Shown: positions 29,665 through 44,446, numbered from the stretch's first letter. The stretch: DNA of 64,000 bases from Agelaius tricolor (GCA_023055355.1 JALJCS010000007.1:3956001-4020000), one strand, 5' to 3'. The notes: a model not told the origin generated them from the sequence alone. Program-made: numbers and translations.

Positions 29665-30175
29665 CATAATATTAAAATAGAAACTCTGCGATGTAAGATA
29701 CTTTTCTAACTAGCTCAAGGGATAGATAAGATAATCGAGAAATTCTTCGCACAGAGATAACAACAACAAGACACCAAAATCTCAAGCTAAGAATTACTGC
29801 CTCCTTATTGAGAAGAACCAGACTTTGAGGGACCAAGATGAATGATTTACAAGATGAGGGGGGAAGTTGACAATAACCAGAAAACATGCTTTGAGAAGAA
29901 TTTTTGAAAAACACTCTTTGTTTGAAAAGAATTTTAGAATCACGTATGAGGTATGAATATGCAAAAGGGTATTCCTTTTAAGAGTTAGTCCTTTGTTAGC
30001 GATCTATGCTTTTTTGAGGAAAGCATCGGAACATTCATAATTCTTGGTTTTTTATTATCCTTTATTGTCCTAACTCTGATTGTCCTAATTCCTATTGCTC
30101 TAATTTGTATTACTATTTTTTATAACTATTTTATTACTATTAATAACAGAAAACCTTTTAAACGGTTTTCACATC
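29665..30175 (+). mobile_element. Probable endogenous retrovirus LTR
   Basis: This AT-rich segment has tgcaaaagggtattcctttt, a tttttgaggaaagcatcgg block, a series of TTATT/TATTAC elements and an end at aaaacggttttcaca. I recall this arrangement from avian ERV LTRs. It lies directly beyond the 3' end of the guest gene. The edges and class are uncertain and no retroviral coding sequence is attached. Confidence 0.5.
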
Positions 30176-30279
30176 TGCCGTAGAGAGGAACTCAATGCCA
30201 GAGAGAGAGCAGTGTTTTTTTCCTCATCTCCTTCATCTTCTGTCTTCTTTTTTCTTGTAAATCTTCTTCCTTGTCTGTT

Positions 30280-33200
30280 TTACTCCTCTGGCTGCGGCCT
30301 CATGCAGGGACAGCGGAACAGCCCCGGCAGTGCCCGCCTGAAGCGGGAGGGACGTTGCCTGAGAGGAGCCGGCCGCCCGTGGTGGGCCTGGTCACCCAGC
30401 CAGGGGGGCCAGGGCCTGGGGGGGCTGTGCGGGGCAGGCGTCCAGCTCTCCCTCCCTGCCTCTGGCTGCTTGGAGGGAAGAGAAGCCACACGTCCCACAG
30501 GGGCTTGGCGTTTCAGGGGCATGAGCAAGGCACGGAGCGGCCCCGGGCTGTGCGGCTCCGGTGCCTCCTGCTCAACCCAGGCCTCACGAGGGATGGGCAC
30601 TGCTGCAAAAACTCTCCACTTTTGTTCTCTGTCTTCTTCTGGGAGCAGCTCTAGGATGCTCACCTCATCCCACTCTTCTTGCTCCTCTGGGAAGAAGGAG
30701 GGCTTAGTCCAGACGCCATGCTCACTCTCGTCTTCACAGTTCTCCTGCATGAGCTCCTCACAGCTGTCATCTTCTGAACTGGAGAGTCCTGAGGGTCTGC
30801 TGCCACTCCCTCTCGACATGTCTTGGCCAATGCAGGCTTCCCTTTGGGAAGGGTCTTGGCCAATGGATTCTCCTCCGTCAGAATGTTCTGACCAGCTGCT
30901 GACATCTCCTCCAATCAGCCCTTGCCCCGTGTACTCTTCCCAGTCTGAGAGGTTTTGGGAGCCACTGACTTCCCCCTGGGACAGTTCTTGCTCAGGGAAG
31001 TATTTTTCCCAGTCGGAGTGCTCATGGGGACTTGTGTCTTCTCCCTGGGACACATCTTCCTCTGTGTGCTCTTCCCAGTCAGAGAGCTCTTCCTGGGACA
31101 GCTCCTGCTCAGGGCACTCTTCCCCCTGGGACACTTCTTGGGAGTCGCTCATTTCTCCATGGGACACCTCTGCCTCTTCCTTATTTTCCCACTGGGAAAG
31201 CTCTGGCTCGATGTCATCTTCCCACTCTTTGTCCTCCCCAGCCAAGGTGCCCTCCTGGCTCTCTTGCACTGCCCACACTGCTGCTGATGCTGTCCCCTCC
31301 TGCTGCTGCTGCTTGCTGGGGGCCTGGGCTCTCAGCTGAGCAGGCCAGGGGCTGGGGGGGCTGTGTGGGGCAGGCACTGGCCCTTGGCTGCACGGCTCCT
31401 GTGCCGGGCACTCAACAGAAGCCTCACAAGGGGCAAGCTCTGGGATCCCCTCTGCCGAAGAAATCCTCCCTGTGTGTCCTGTGACAGACACCTGGGACAG
31501 CTCTGGATCTCTCACCAGGAAAGGCTCCAGTTCATCCAAGAATTGCCACCATTTCATTTCCTCATCGCAGTCACGCATCGTCTCCCCCACTGCCTGCACT
31601 GACACCACTGCTGCCTCCTCCTGCTGCTCCCTGGGGGCCTGGAAGCCCAGCTGGCCAGGCCAGGGGCTGGGGGGGCTGTGCAGGGCAGGCACTGAGCTCT
31701 CTTCCCTTTTGGCTGTGACTACTGATTCTACTTCTACAGCCAACCACTGCTGAAGAGCATAGGCTTCTTTCTGCTGCTGCTTCAGTGCCTGGATCTCCTG
31801 CAGCACCTGGCTCAGGACCTCCTTGCTGATGTTCTGGTCCGTGGGACTCTGTGGGGCAGGAGAGGTGCTCTGCAGGGCAGCCACTGAGCTCTCTTCCCTT
31901 TTGGCTGTGGCTACTGATTCTTTTACAGCCAACCCCTGTTGAAGGTCAGCCATCTGCTGCTTCAGTGCCTGGACCTCCTGTAGCACCTGGCTCAGGATCT
32001 CCCTGATGATGTTCTGGTCTGTGGGACTCTGTGGGGCAGGAGAGGTGCTGGGCAGGGCAGGCGCTGCCTCTGCTGCCACTGCTGTGCCCACGGGGCTGGG
32101 AGAGCTGGGCTGTGTTTCTTCTAGAGCCATCTGTTGTTGTAGGGCATACTCTCCGTCCAGCTTCTGCCTCAGTATGAAGAACACCATCAGTCCCTGGAAC
32201 AGGATCTCCTCAGTGATGTTCTGATCCTGACATAGGGAAGCCTGGCTGCTGGTCAGGGTGTCAGAGGGGACACTGGGTGGGGTCTGTGTCCCTGGTGATG
32301 ACAGCTCCTCACTGAAGGGAGGAGGAGTTGCTGCCTTTGCCTCCTCAGGAGTGAGAGGCTTGGGCAGCTCTTCCTTTTCATCTGCTCCATCTGGGGCAGC
32401 AGCTGCTGGCTCAGCCTCCATGGGACTCTGTGGGGCAGGAGAGGTGCTGGGCAGGGCAGGCACTGCCTCTGCTGCCACTGGTGTGCCCTCGGGGCTGGGA
32501 GAGCTGGGCTGGGTTTCTTCTACATCCAGCTGTTGTTGAAGGGCATACTCTTCCTCCAGCTTCTCCATCAATTCGTAGATGTCTGTCAGTCCCTGGATCA
32601 GGATCTCCTTGGTGATCTCATCCTGACATAGTGAAGCCTGGCTACTGGTCCGAGTGTCAGAGGGGACACTGGGTGAGCTCTGTGTCCCTGGTGATGGCAG
32701 TTCTGCAATGAAAAGAGATGTAGCTGCTCCCTTTCCCTCCTCAGGAGTGAGAGGCTTGGGCAGCTCTTCCTTCTCCTCACATCCAGCTGGGGCAGCAGCT
32801 GCTGGCTTAGACTCTGAAGGACTGCCTGTGACAGAGGAGGCACCGGGCAGGGCAGGCACTGCCTCTGTTGCCACCTCCATGCCAATGGGGCTGGGAGAGC
32901 TGCGCTGGGTTTCTTGTACACCCATCTGTTGTTGGAGGGCATACTCTCCCTCCAGCTTCTCCATCAGTTTGTAGATGTTTGTCAGCTCCTGGATCAGGAT
33001 CTCCTCAGTGATGTTCTGATCCTGGCACAGTGAAGCCTGGCTACTGGTCCGGGTGTCGGAGGGGACACTGGATGAGCTCTGTGTCCCTGGTGATGGCAGT
33101 TCCTCCCTGAAGAGAGGAGCTGCTGCCTTTACCTCCTCCCAAGCGAGAGTCTTGGGCAGCTCTTCCTTCTCATCAGCTCTGGTCGGGGCAGCAGCTGCCA

Positions 33201-33756
33201 GCTCAGCCTCTGTGAGGCTCTGTGGGGCAGGAGAGGTGCTGGGCAGGGCAGGCGCTGCCTCTGCTGCCAGCGCTGTGCCCACGGGGCTGGGAGAGCTGGG
33301 TCCTACATGGTGACAGGGCTGGGGCTCCTTCTCACTCAATGGTCGCAAGGCTCTGTCCCAGATCTTGGAGCTGATGTCCTTTCTCCATTGGCAAAGCTCC
33401 TGACTGCTCACATGCTGCTCCTGTTGGGACAGCTTTTGGTCACTAATAGCTGGCCACTGGCACAGCTCTTGGGCTCTGGCAGCTAGTCCTTGTGACAGCT
33501 CCTTGTCACTGCTCTCTCTCACTTGGGACAATTCTGATTCTCTGCTGTCTTTCCACTGGGACATGTGGGAGCACACATCTTGTTCCCATGGTGACAGTTC
33601 TTCATTCCTCTCACCTTTTTCTCTGGGAAAGGTCTGGGACACTGTCCCATCAAGAGATGGGGGAGTGCCCATCACACAGTGAGAGGTCTTGGTATCTCTC
33701 ACCTTCCCTCTGATCTGGCTCTTGCATATCGTCCCACTGGAAATCCTCTGAGACAC
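30280..33756 (-). CDS. Unrecognised acidic, repeat-built protein nested in DSCAM intron
   Basis: This single uninterrupted frame of 1158 codons runs in the DSCAM direction. I do not recognise the family. Residues 1-150 are Trp/Ser/Glu-rich with ELSQ and ELCQW motifs. Residues 156-555 are three units of about 132 residues, each with an Ala/Pro-rich part, KEELPK, SPGTQ, SVPSDT, SSQASLCQD and a helical stretch such as ITEEILIQELTNIYKLMEKL. Residues 579-693 are two units of about 60 residues starting TDQNI, predicted coiled coil. HSPPSPWP motifs occur near 693 and 798 and a variant near 1110. Residues 845-1045 are strongly acidic with repeated SDWEE and ELSQGE. The last 90 residues are basic (RPSRFRRALPGLFRCPCMRP). 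There is no signal peptide, membrane segment or enzyme motif. The ATG at 33756 is the first Met of the open frame, but homologous text continues upstream in another frame with stops, so the true start is doubtful. It may be a young lineage-specific gene, a processed or retroviral passenger, or a recent pseudogene. Confidence 0.5.
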   Translation of the reverse strand: MSQRISSGTICKSQIRGKVRDTKTSHCVMGTPPSLDGTVSQTFPREKGERNEELSPWEQDVCSHMSQWKDSRESELSQVRESSDKELSQGLAARAQELCQWPAISDQKLSQQEQHVSSQELCQWRKDISSKIWDRALRPLSEKEPQPCHHVGPSSPSPVGTALAAEAAPALPSTSPAPQSLTEAELAAAAPTRADEKEELPKTLAWEEVKAAAPLFREELPSPGTQSSSSVPSDTRTSSQASLCQDQNITEEILIQELTNIYKLMEKLEGEYALQQQMGVQETQRSSPSPIGMEVATEAVPALPGASSVTGSPSESKPAAAAPAGCEEKEELPKPLTPEEGKGAATSLFIAELPSPGTQSSPSVPSDTRTSSQASLCQDEITKEILIQGLTDIYELMEKLEEEYALQQQLDVEETQPSSPSPEGTPVAAEAVPALPSTSPAPQSPMEAEPAAAAPDGADEKEELPKPLTPEEAKAATPPPFSEELSSPGTQTPPSVPSDTLTSSQASLCQDQNITEEILFQGLMVFFILRQKLDGEYALQQQMALEETQPSSPSPVGTAVAAEAAPALPSTSPAPQSPTDQNIIREILSQVLQEVQALKQQMADLQQGLAVKESVATAKREESSVAALQSTSPAPQSPTDQNISKEVLSQVLQEIQALKQQQKEAYALQQWLAVEVESVVTAKREESSVPALHSPPSPWPGQLGFQAPREQQEEAAVVSVQAVGETMRDCDEEMKWWQFLDELEPFLVRDPELSQVSVTGHTGRISSAEGIPELAPCEASVECPAQEPCSQGPVPAPHSPPSPWPAQLRAQAPSKQQQQEGTASAAVWAVQESQEGTLAGEDKEWEDDIEPELSQWENKEEAEVSHGEMSDSQEVSQGEECPEQELSQEELSDWEEHTEEDVSQGEDTSPHEHSDWEKYFPEQELSQGEVSGSQNLSDWEEYTGQGLIGGDVSSWSEHSDGGESIGQDPSQREACIGQDMSRGSGSRPSGLSSSEDDSCEELMQENCEDESEHGVWTKPSFFPEEQEEWDEVSILELLPEEDREQKWRVFAAVPIPREAWVEQEAPEPHSPGPLRALLMPLKRQAPVGRVASLPSKQPEAGRESWTPAPHSPPRPWPPWLGDQAHHGRPAPLRQRPSRFRRALPGLFRCPCMRPQPEE

Positions 33757-34174
33757 TCACATCTCTCTGTAAGCACAGCTCATGGGACCTCTCGTCTTCT
33801 TCCCATCCCAACTCCTGCTGCTCACTCCCATCTATTTCCCACTGGGATATCTCTTGGGCTGTGACACGTTCTTCCCATTTGCACACCTCTTGGTATAGCT
33901 CACCGTCTTCCTCCCACTGGTACAGCTCCTGGACTGTGACAGTTTCTCTCCGTTCATAGAGCTCTTCATGTGTCTCATTGCTCTACTGGGAAACCTCTTG
34001 AACTCGCACACATACCTGGCATTGGTACAGCTTTCGGCTCCTCCTGGCTCCCCAACGGGAAACTTCTCGGTTTGTCAGTACTTGCTGTCGGGCCCTCTGT
34101 GTCACTGTCACCTCTTCCTGCTGGGAAAGCTCCTTGTCACTGTCACCATCCAACTGGGAAAACTTGCGGTCCAT
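33620..34174 (-). pseudogene. Degenerate 5' coding segment of the guest gene
   Basis: A good start context (GCCGACATGG) at 34174 opens a frame beginning MDRKFSQLDGDSDKELSQQE. The frame meets TAG at 33983-33985, where the local pattern (ELYQW, EISQW) suggests a lost Trp codon. The same frame then continues with VQELYQWEEDGELYQE and SEDFQWDDMQEPDQREGERY to TGA at 33650-33652. A frame change is then needed to enter the 1158-codon ORF. The style matches the ORF's N-terminal text, so this was probably once its beginning. It could still be transcribed as 5' leader. Splicing that removes the defects is possible but I see no clear intron. Confidence 0.6.
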
Positions 34175-34449
34175 GTCGGCAAAGGCCCCTCTCCTCCTCC
34201 TCAGTCTGTGACAGTGGCAGGACTGACCTGCCCACTGCCCCTGACCACTGCCTGCTGTGGGCTTCCAGCCAGCTGGGCAAGGGCCTGGGGACTGGGATTT
34301 GGAGTTGGCTTTGTCCTCGTTGTTATCTTTTGCTATCGGCCTCGTCCTTGTCTATTGCTATCAGCCTCTATCGCTATTGGCGTGCAGCGCAGACAGACAC
34401 AAGGACTGTTTCCTACACAGAGAGCGGCTCTCCTGCGACTGGGCACCGC

Positions 34450-35225
34450 AGGAGACCTTAGACACCCTCAGCCAGGGCTGGGCTCCCTGATGTCACAAGG
34501 ATCTCTGGCTACCTCCACCACGTCCCACATCACAAAGGGCCCCGACATTGTGGGCCACCCCAGCAGCCCAACATTAGTGGAGCAGCCAGGAACTGGCTTG
34601 GAGCAGCCCCGCACTTGTGGCCTTTGGCCCCTGCTGTGCCCAGAGCCCTGAGAGGCTTTGGCCACGCTGCCACAGGACAGCCCCAGCCCCACAGTGCAGA
34701 GCCCTGGCTTTGCCGGCTGCGCTGCCCAGGGCACCAGGAATTGGCCGCACCGACGGGCCGGGCACCCGTGGGCAGTGGCTCCAGGAGCGGCGGGAGCCCG
34801 GGGAGCAGGGGTGTCCCTCAGGGCTCTGCCGGGCACCGGGGCTCGGCCCCTGCCTTCAGCAGCGACAGCCGGGGGCACCGAGCGCGGCCTCGGCGCCTTT
34901 GCCGGGCACGGGAAGCCGAGCGGGGCAGGGGCAGCGCGCAAGGCCGGGGCCATGCACAGGCACCCGGCCGGGCTGGAGAAGAGGCACCACGAGAGCCTCC
35001 TGCGCTGCCACAAGGCCGAGGCCGGCTGCTGCAGCTGCCTCGGGCCAGTGCCTGAGGCCCCGACCCCTGCAGCTCTGCCCTGGCCTCTGCGGCGCCACGG
35101 GCACAGAGGCCGGGCCGGGGCTCGCTCCCTGCTGCCCGCAGGGCGCTGCCGAGGGCTCCCCGCCCGCCGGGGCCGGGGCCGGGCGCTGAGGGAGCGGTGC
35201 TGCCATTGCTGCCGCCCCGGTGAAT
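34450..35225 (-). promoter_or_regulatory. GC- and CpG-rich block 5' of the guest gene
   Basis: This GC-rich block of about 775 bases is packed with CpG between 34690 and 35225 (gccgggcaccggggctcgg, ccgcccgccggggccgggg). It contrasts sharply with the AT-rich intron. It lies 0.3-1 kb upstream of the probable old start codon at 34174, where a CpG-island promoter would be expected. The truncated copy lacks it. Long open frames exist on both strands but conflict with one another and show no recognisable domain, so I do not call a gene. Promoter activity is inference. Confidence 0.4.
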
Positions 35226-35767
35226 TCGGCTCCTGCTGGCTTTGTCCCAGCTGGGACATGAGGAGGGCACGGGAAGGACTCGAGTTTCTCGGCAAAGGCT
35301 CGAGTTTCTCATCCCCTTCCTCACACCCCTGGCAGGTTCCCGGTGTTCTGGTGCTGCCACCCGGTGGCCATCGCTGGTACCGCACAAGCCCCGCACCTGG
35401 CCGGAACCCCCGCGGATCCCGGCAAAGATTTTGGGAACCCCCAACTCTGCGATAGCATCGGGGACCCGGGTGTGGCCCCCTCACACCAGAGCATAAGAAA
35501 GTGCAATTAAACAGTGCTGTTCAAAGTTTGTCCCTAAGACTGCCCTAATGACAGAAACAATTGGAAAGGATGGCGAGAGAGGCACAAATGAGGGCCCCAA
35601 ATCCCCGTTCCTGTCTCCGGAGCTCTTTGCACAGCTCCGATGGAAAGGTCTGCAGGCTGCACAGGCCTGGTTTCCATGAAGGGCCAGGTCTGAGTGCCAC
35701 AGGTACATGTCTGTATAGACAGGTGATGTCTCTAAGTACCAAAACATCCTGAAACACCAAGTTCCTG
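35226..35767 (-). repeat. 5' flank of the full guest-gene copy (segmental duplication)
   Basis: This is the direct match of 25953-26497, with blocks such as cccagctgggacatgaggag, cccggtggccatcgctggta and gagcataagaaagtgcaatt. The shared sequence ends at acatcctgaaacaccaagt. Beyond it the copies diverge, which marks one edge of the duplicated unit. Confidence 0.88.
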
Positions 35768-35894
35768 TTATTCATAGTGGTCTGGGATGGCAGATGGACT
35801 TAGAGGACAGGCAACTCCATGCTCCTTCCATGGAGTAACTAATTCCATTGGGGTAATTAGTGTATCTTCTGTGTCTGATGGAGTAGACATCAGC

Positions 35895-35965
35895 AGTGCT
35901 GAGATAACTTTGGACTTGATGATCTTAAAGGTCTTTTCCAACCTAATTTATATGATTTTATGATG
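35895..35965 (+). mobile_element. Short CR1 3' tail
   Basis: The plus strand reads tttggacttgatgatcttaa, aggtcttttccaacctaatt, then tatgattttatgat, a typical CR1 3' end with its tail repeat. Confidence 0.8.
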
Positions 35966-37446
35966 GGATATGTGAGGGCTGTATAAATACAGCCCATGCA
36001 TTCTTTGTGGTAACCTGCCCCTTCTCTGAAACAGAAAAGTTTTCCTGCTTGAGAAGCCTCGATTTTGCATCTGATCTAAATTCATTCCTGAGTTCTCTGG
36101 AAAGGCAGCAGAGGTGGAAAATTCTCACAAAACACAGTTGTGCAGTTTACAGCTTCAATTTGGTCTTGGTAGAGTGTTCCTTGAATATATAATCTAAATT
36201 TGGTTCTGCCCCTTTAATGCCTGGAAACTGAGAAGTTTTCTTAATTCTTCCTCTTAGTTCTAAATTGCCCCAACTACCACATGTAAGTTCTCCATTAATG
36301 ACCTTTGGTGATTCAATTAATGACAAAATTCGTATGCAAGAATTTTCAAAGACCTGATCTGAATTTCTCCAAACATTCAGCCTCAGACTTTAAAAACTGA
36401 CATTTCTGTTGTTTGCAGTAAGAAGAAGATAATCTGCTCTTGTTAGGACATGACCTCCAGGATTTTTCTTCAGATACAGACAAATATTTTCTTTGACACC
36501 AATTCTGCTGCCCACTTCTTTTCCTTTTTTAAATTTTTTTAACCTTTATCAATATATTGAGTCCTGATATTTCCATTCAACCTGATGATGCTTTTGCTGT
36601 CTTGCTCTTGATTTATCATTCCATATTAGAGAGAAATCATTTTTCAATGCAAGTTCATGATGACCCCCACTTAATCTTTGGCTGCATTCTGCATTATCAC
36701 TTGAAAACATCAAATTAAATCTAATAAGAATTTTTTAGAGCTCTGAAATCCCTTCTTGTCACTGCATCACTAGAATGGAAGCACCTCAGTCATTCTAAAT
36801 GGGGTTGTGCTGAGTTACACCATTCTTAAATATTTATTCTTGTATTTGAGAAATACAAGAGATGTTTTAGTGTGAGAAAGGCGTCGATCAGGCAAGAATG
36901 ACTTTCAAAAGCTTTTCTGGAGCGGGTGGGTGGTTGGAAAGAAAGGAAAACAATCAAAAAGAAAAGAGAGCCCAGAAACTTTTAGGTGTGCGTATCCCTT
37001 GAAGGCATCCTTGCCCAATGCACATCTCCAAACCTGCAATCCCTGACTTCAGCCTCAGTGGAGAATTTCCACTCCTCATCTTTCAGGTACATTACCAATC
37101 TCTCCTGTACATTATTGATTTCATTTACGAAACCAGGGATAAAATGATGACTGATGATTCAACACTCTTGAAAACATTTTTTCTACTGATGAAAACATGA
37201 CAAAATTTTTGCCTCAGTAAATATAGCATGAAGTGGTATAAGGGAAAAGTAGCAATTGCTAAATTTACCATCTTTACCACAAAACAAACAAAAAGGACGA
37301 CAAATGAAGATAAATCTTCCCGTGGAAGATAAAACAAACCACAACAAAAAAATTCCATCAGGCAGTTTCAATTTATGAATTACCTTTTGCAGCACAGGCC
37401 TGGTGGGGAATGAGCAGCAAGGGGAATGACTGGGATTGTTCCCTAC

Positions 37447-37575
37447 CTGACTTGTTCTTGCACTCGATGTCGTAGCCGGTGATGGGGCTGTTGCCATCGA
37501 AGCCCATGGTCCACCTGAGCGCGATGCTCCGAGCTCTCACCTCCCGGATCTCTATCTCAGGGGGGTCGGGGGGCT
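37447..37575 (-). CDS. DSCAM: DSCAM exon: first half of FN3 domain 1
   Basis: This 129-base exon completes a Glu codon and encodes [20 protein letters not shown], then [20 protein letters not shown] and KS. The FN3 Trp and the [10 protein letters not shown] strand are present. It starts in phase 2 and ends with the first base of an Asp codon. The acceptor is tttgcccag and the donor is gtaggg. It joins 38924-39020 (TVQEPPDPP) and 21948-22115 (KNKSDSWDS) in frame. This exon marks the change from Ig to FN3 domains in the receptor. Confidence 0.96.
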
Positions 37576-41778
<4,203 letters not shown>

Positions 41779-43587
41779 TCAGTGAGCTGAAGGGTCTGAT
41801 GATACAAAGTTGGCTTTTCAATCTGTGTCTCACTGAGCTTGTCCATATTGAACCAGGTCGAAGTAAATGTGAAAAAGTATTTTATTTTCATTCCTGTGTT
41901 AAGGGAACTGATGGGCCTTAAAGGGAACTTAGCAGAAAAAAGTTGGAAGTGGACAATAGAGGGTGTGAATCCCAAAGGAAGCCTGTCTTCATTTGTTCTG
42001 CTGCTCACAGGGCAACTTAATTCAGCATTCAATATTCAACATAATTCAATATTCAATATTCACAGCACATAAAGGGACTTTAACTAATAAGTGTTCAGAT
42101 ATGTGGACAATAAAGAACTGATAAAAATGTCTGCTTCCTTCTGATGAGCTGCTGTTCTACTTGCTGACTGTTATATGTTTTACCAGTATGTGTGACAGTA
42201 ATGATCTATCAAAATGAGGGCTCAATTAAACCAGGAGCTGCACAAAATTAAAAGAAAGGCTCTGCACCAAGGAGCTTACAGACCATAGATGTGTTGAGTG
42301 CGTAGCTGAACTATGCTGAACTGAAAGTATAATTAAACTGACAATAAACCTAGCTAGATTCGAGTTTTTATTGTACTAAGAAGGTTTTTGCAGAACAGTT
42401 TGGACATACCTGTCAACTTTATTAACCATTCTTTAAAAAAGGGCTTAAATTTTAATGTTGAAAAAAGTACTCTCTTCTTAGCAAGAATAGTCTTTAAACC
42501 TTAAGTATTTTCATGTTTTGGAATTAAAATTTCCTGCAAAGAAGAAGAAGAAGAAAAAAATCCTTGGGCTGTTTTATTGCAAATCCCAAACATGGCATCT
42601 TTGAAAAAGGATGATCTCTTGGGTGTCCTTTGCTGTCCTCCCCTCCCCACGTGGTTTGTCCACCAATAAATGGCACCTGGATTTCTGTCTCTAGAAAGAA
42701 TCAAAGCCCAGGAGTCTTTCAGTTCAGGCCCAGGAGAAGCTGGAGAGCCCTGGACAGCACCCAGAGCTGTTCTTTCTGAATGAATCTGGCCACTCTTCTG
42801 GAGCATATGAGGCATCAGCAGTGAACCCCCTCCCTGAGCTCTTGCCCTCCAGGGCTGCCTCCTGCAGTGGCCCCAGTCCCTTGTTTTTATGCATGAATGG
42901 TTGCCTCTTCTTATCAGAACAACTCACTCCTTCCATCTGAGCCTCTCTGGGTTCCTGTTTTAATCAGATGACACTGGCAGAGGATCTGATTTGAGGCCTT
43001 CCCAGGCTTTCCCCTTGCATAGGTTGTGTTTGTTGCCACACAGCAGAATAAAAACCCTTATTTAAATGAATTACTTTAATTGCCAGCCTGTAATGTTAAT
43101 GCTTGGTGGCATGACCTTTTCACATGCCAGAGCTGTTAATGCTTGCAGATGACAATATGTCAGGATGCAGCCCTTTCTGTTCAAAGGCTTCCTGACCCAA
43201 ACCAATCTGATCTGTAGATTAACAGGGCCTGTGGAGCTGTGGGTTTGAGTTATCAATGGGATCTAATTCCAGGAGGAACTCTGAAAAAGATCTTGTGTGA
43301 GGCAGGAGGCTCCACATGCACTAGTGATGAAATACCTCTTGTTTAACTGTTTGGGTATTGGATACTCATCAATTTTTATCCAAGAGGAGAATTTGAAGAG
43401 AAGAAATTATGAATAATCAAAATAGAAAATTAGGATGAGTCTGATTCCATATTCTAGAGAATGGAAATAGCCTCAGTTTCATCTGGTGTGTGCCCACGTA
43501 CTCACAAGGAGGTTACTTTCAGAAAGTTGTTTTTCTGTGGCCATCTGCTTGTTCCTCCAAACCCAGAACAACCAGGGCTATGCAAGA

Positions 43588-43800
43588 TCACAGGATCATT
43601 TAGATTGGAAATGACCTCCAAGACCATGGAAGCCAAGCTGTGCCCAAACCCCAATGTGTCCCCAGCCCAGAGCACTGAGTGCCATGTCCAGGCCTTCCTT
43701 GGACACCCCCAGGGATGGGGTCTCCAAACCTCCCTGGGCAGCCCCTCCCAATGTCTGAAAACCCATTCAGTAAAGAAATTCTTCCTGAATTTCTACCTGA
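43588..43800 (-). mobile_element. CR1 LINE 3' fragment, another subfamily
   Basis: This antisense CR1 reads atcacaggatcatttagatt, ggaaatgacctccaagacc, then ccctgggcagcccctcccaa and cagtaaagaaattcttcctg. It differs from the GGTTTGGGTTGGAAGGGA copies, so it belongs to a different CR1 subfamily. Confidence 0.82.
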
Positions 43801-44446
43801 AATAGTCCCATACATCCTTTTATGCATTTTGTCCAATAGGAGACCCCATTCAAAAGGCTGCCAGGCTGTTAAGGAGTTCATTTTACCATCATTAACTTGT
43901 GCCACTTCCCTTCTTCCTTCCACACTGTCCCCAGCCTCCCACATGTCCCTTCCTCTGCACATCTCTCTCCCCTCATCACACCAGGCTCCAGTCCCCTTCA
44001 CCTGTCCTTCCTTCTTCCTGCTTCAACCTCCTCAGGTTCTCATGTCTCCTAATCCCTATACCTTTATATTTTCCTCTTCCAGCCTCATTTTCTGTCCCTA
44101 ATTAAATCAGCCAGCCCCCTAACCCACCTAAAGGGTTTTCCCTACAGCTGCAGTCGTTCTTCCCATCAATATCTCCTCCTTGGAGTTTCCCTGGTGATGG
44201 TGAAAATGTTCTGAGCCCATGCAGGAGATGAGGGTGAGGGGTTTGTGCCTCCCCACGAGGTACCAGAGCTCCCTGCCCTGGCAGGTCCACCCTCCTCCTG
44301 CTTCACGAGCAGGAGCACACAGAAAATGGGACACCTGGACATGGATTGAAATCCCACAGCCATCCAGGAGCCTGTCCCAGACTCTCCTGCCTCTATTCTG
44401 TGGGGGTATCTGTTGTTGGTTTCTCTGGGTCTGGATTGAAGGCACT

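Larger units (their letters stand above)
22116..37446 (-). other. DSCAM: DSCAM intron, 15.3 kb, rich in insertions
   Basis: This intron splits FN3 domain 1. Its middle (about 22.5-36 kb) is almost entirely insertions: CR1 fragments, several LTRs, and two copies of an unrecognised repeat-rich gene. The stretch 22116-22539 and the last part, 35966-37446, look like ordinary AT-rich intron with no supported feature. Confidence 0.85.

Noticed and set aside
22928..30175. An intact endogenous provirus with gag, pol or env
   Set aside because: I see only LTR-like segments. No protease, polymerase or envelope coding sequence is present between them.
30212..31339. Plus-strand frame of 375 residues
   Set aside because: It is the antisense of the 1158-codon ORF and its Ser/Leu richness mirrors the minus-strand repeats.
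34450..35225. Membership of the expanded songbird PIM1-like kinase family
   Set aside because: Base composition suggested it, but no glycine loop, HRD or DFG motif is visible on either strand.
34468..35484. Competing long frames on both strands (338 and 265 residues)
   Set aside because: GC-rich sequence has few stops, so several overlapping frames are open. None shows a recognisable domain or a better claim than the others.
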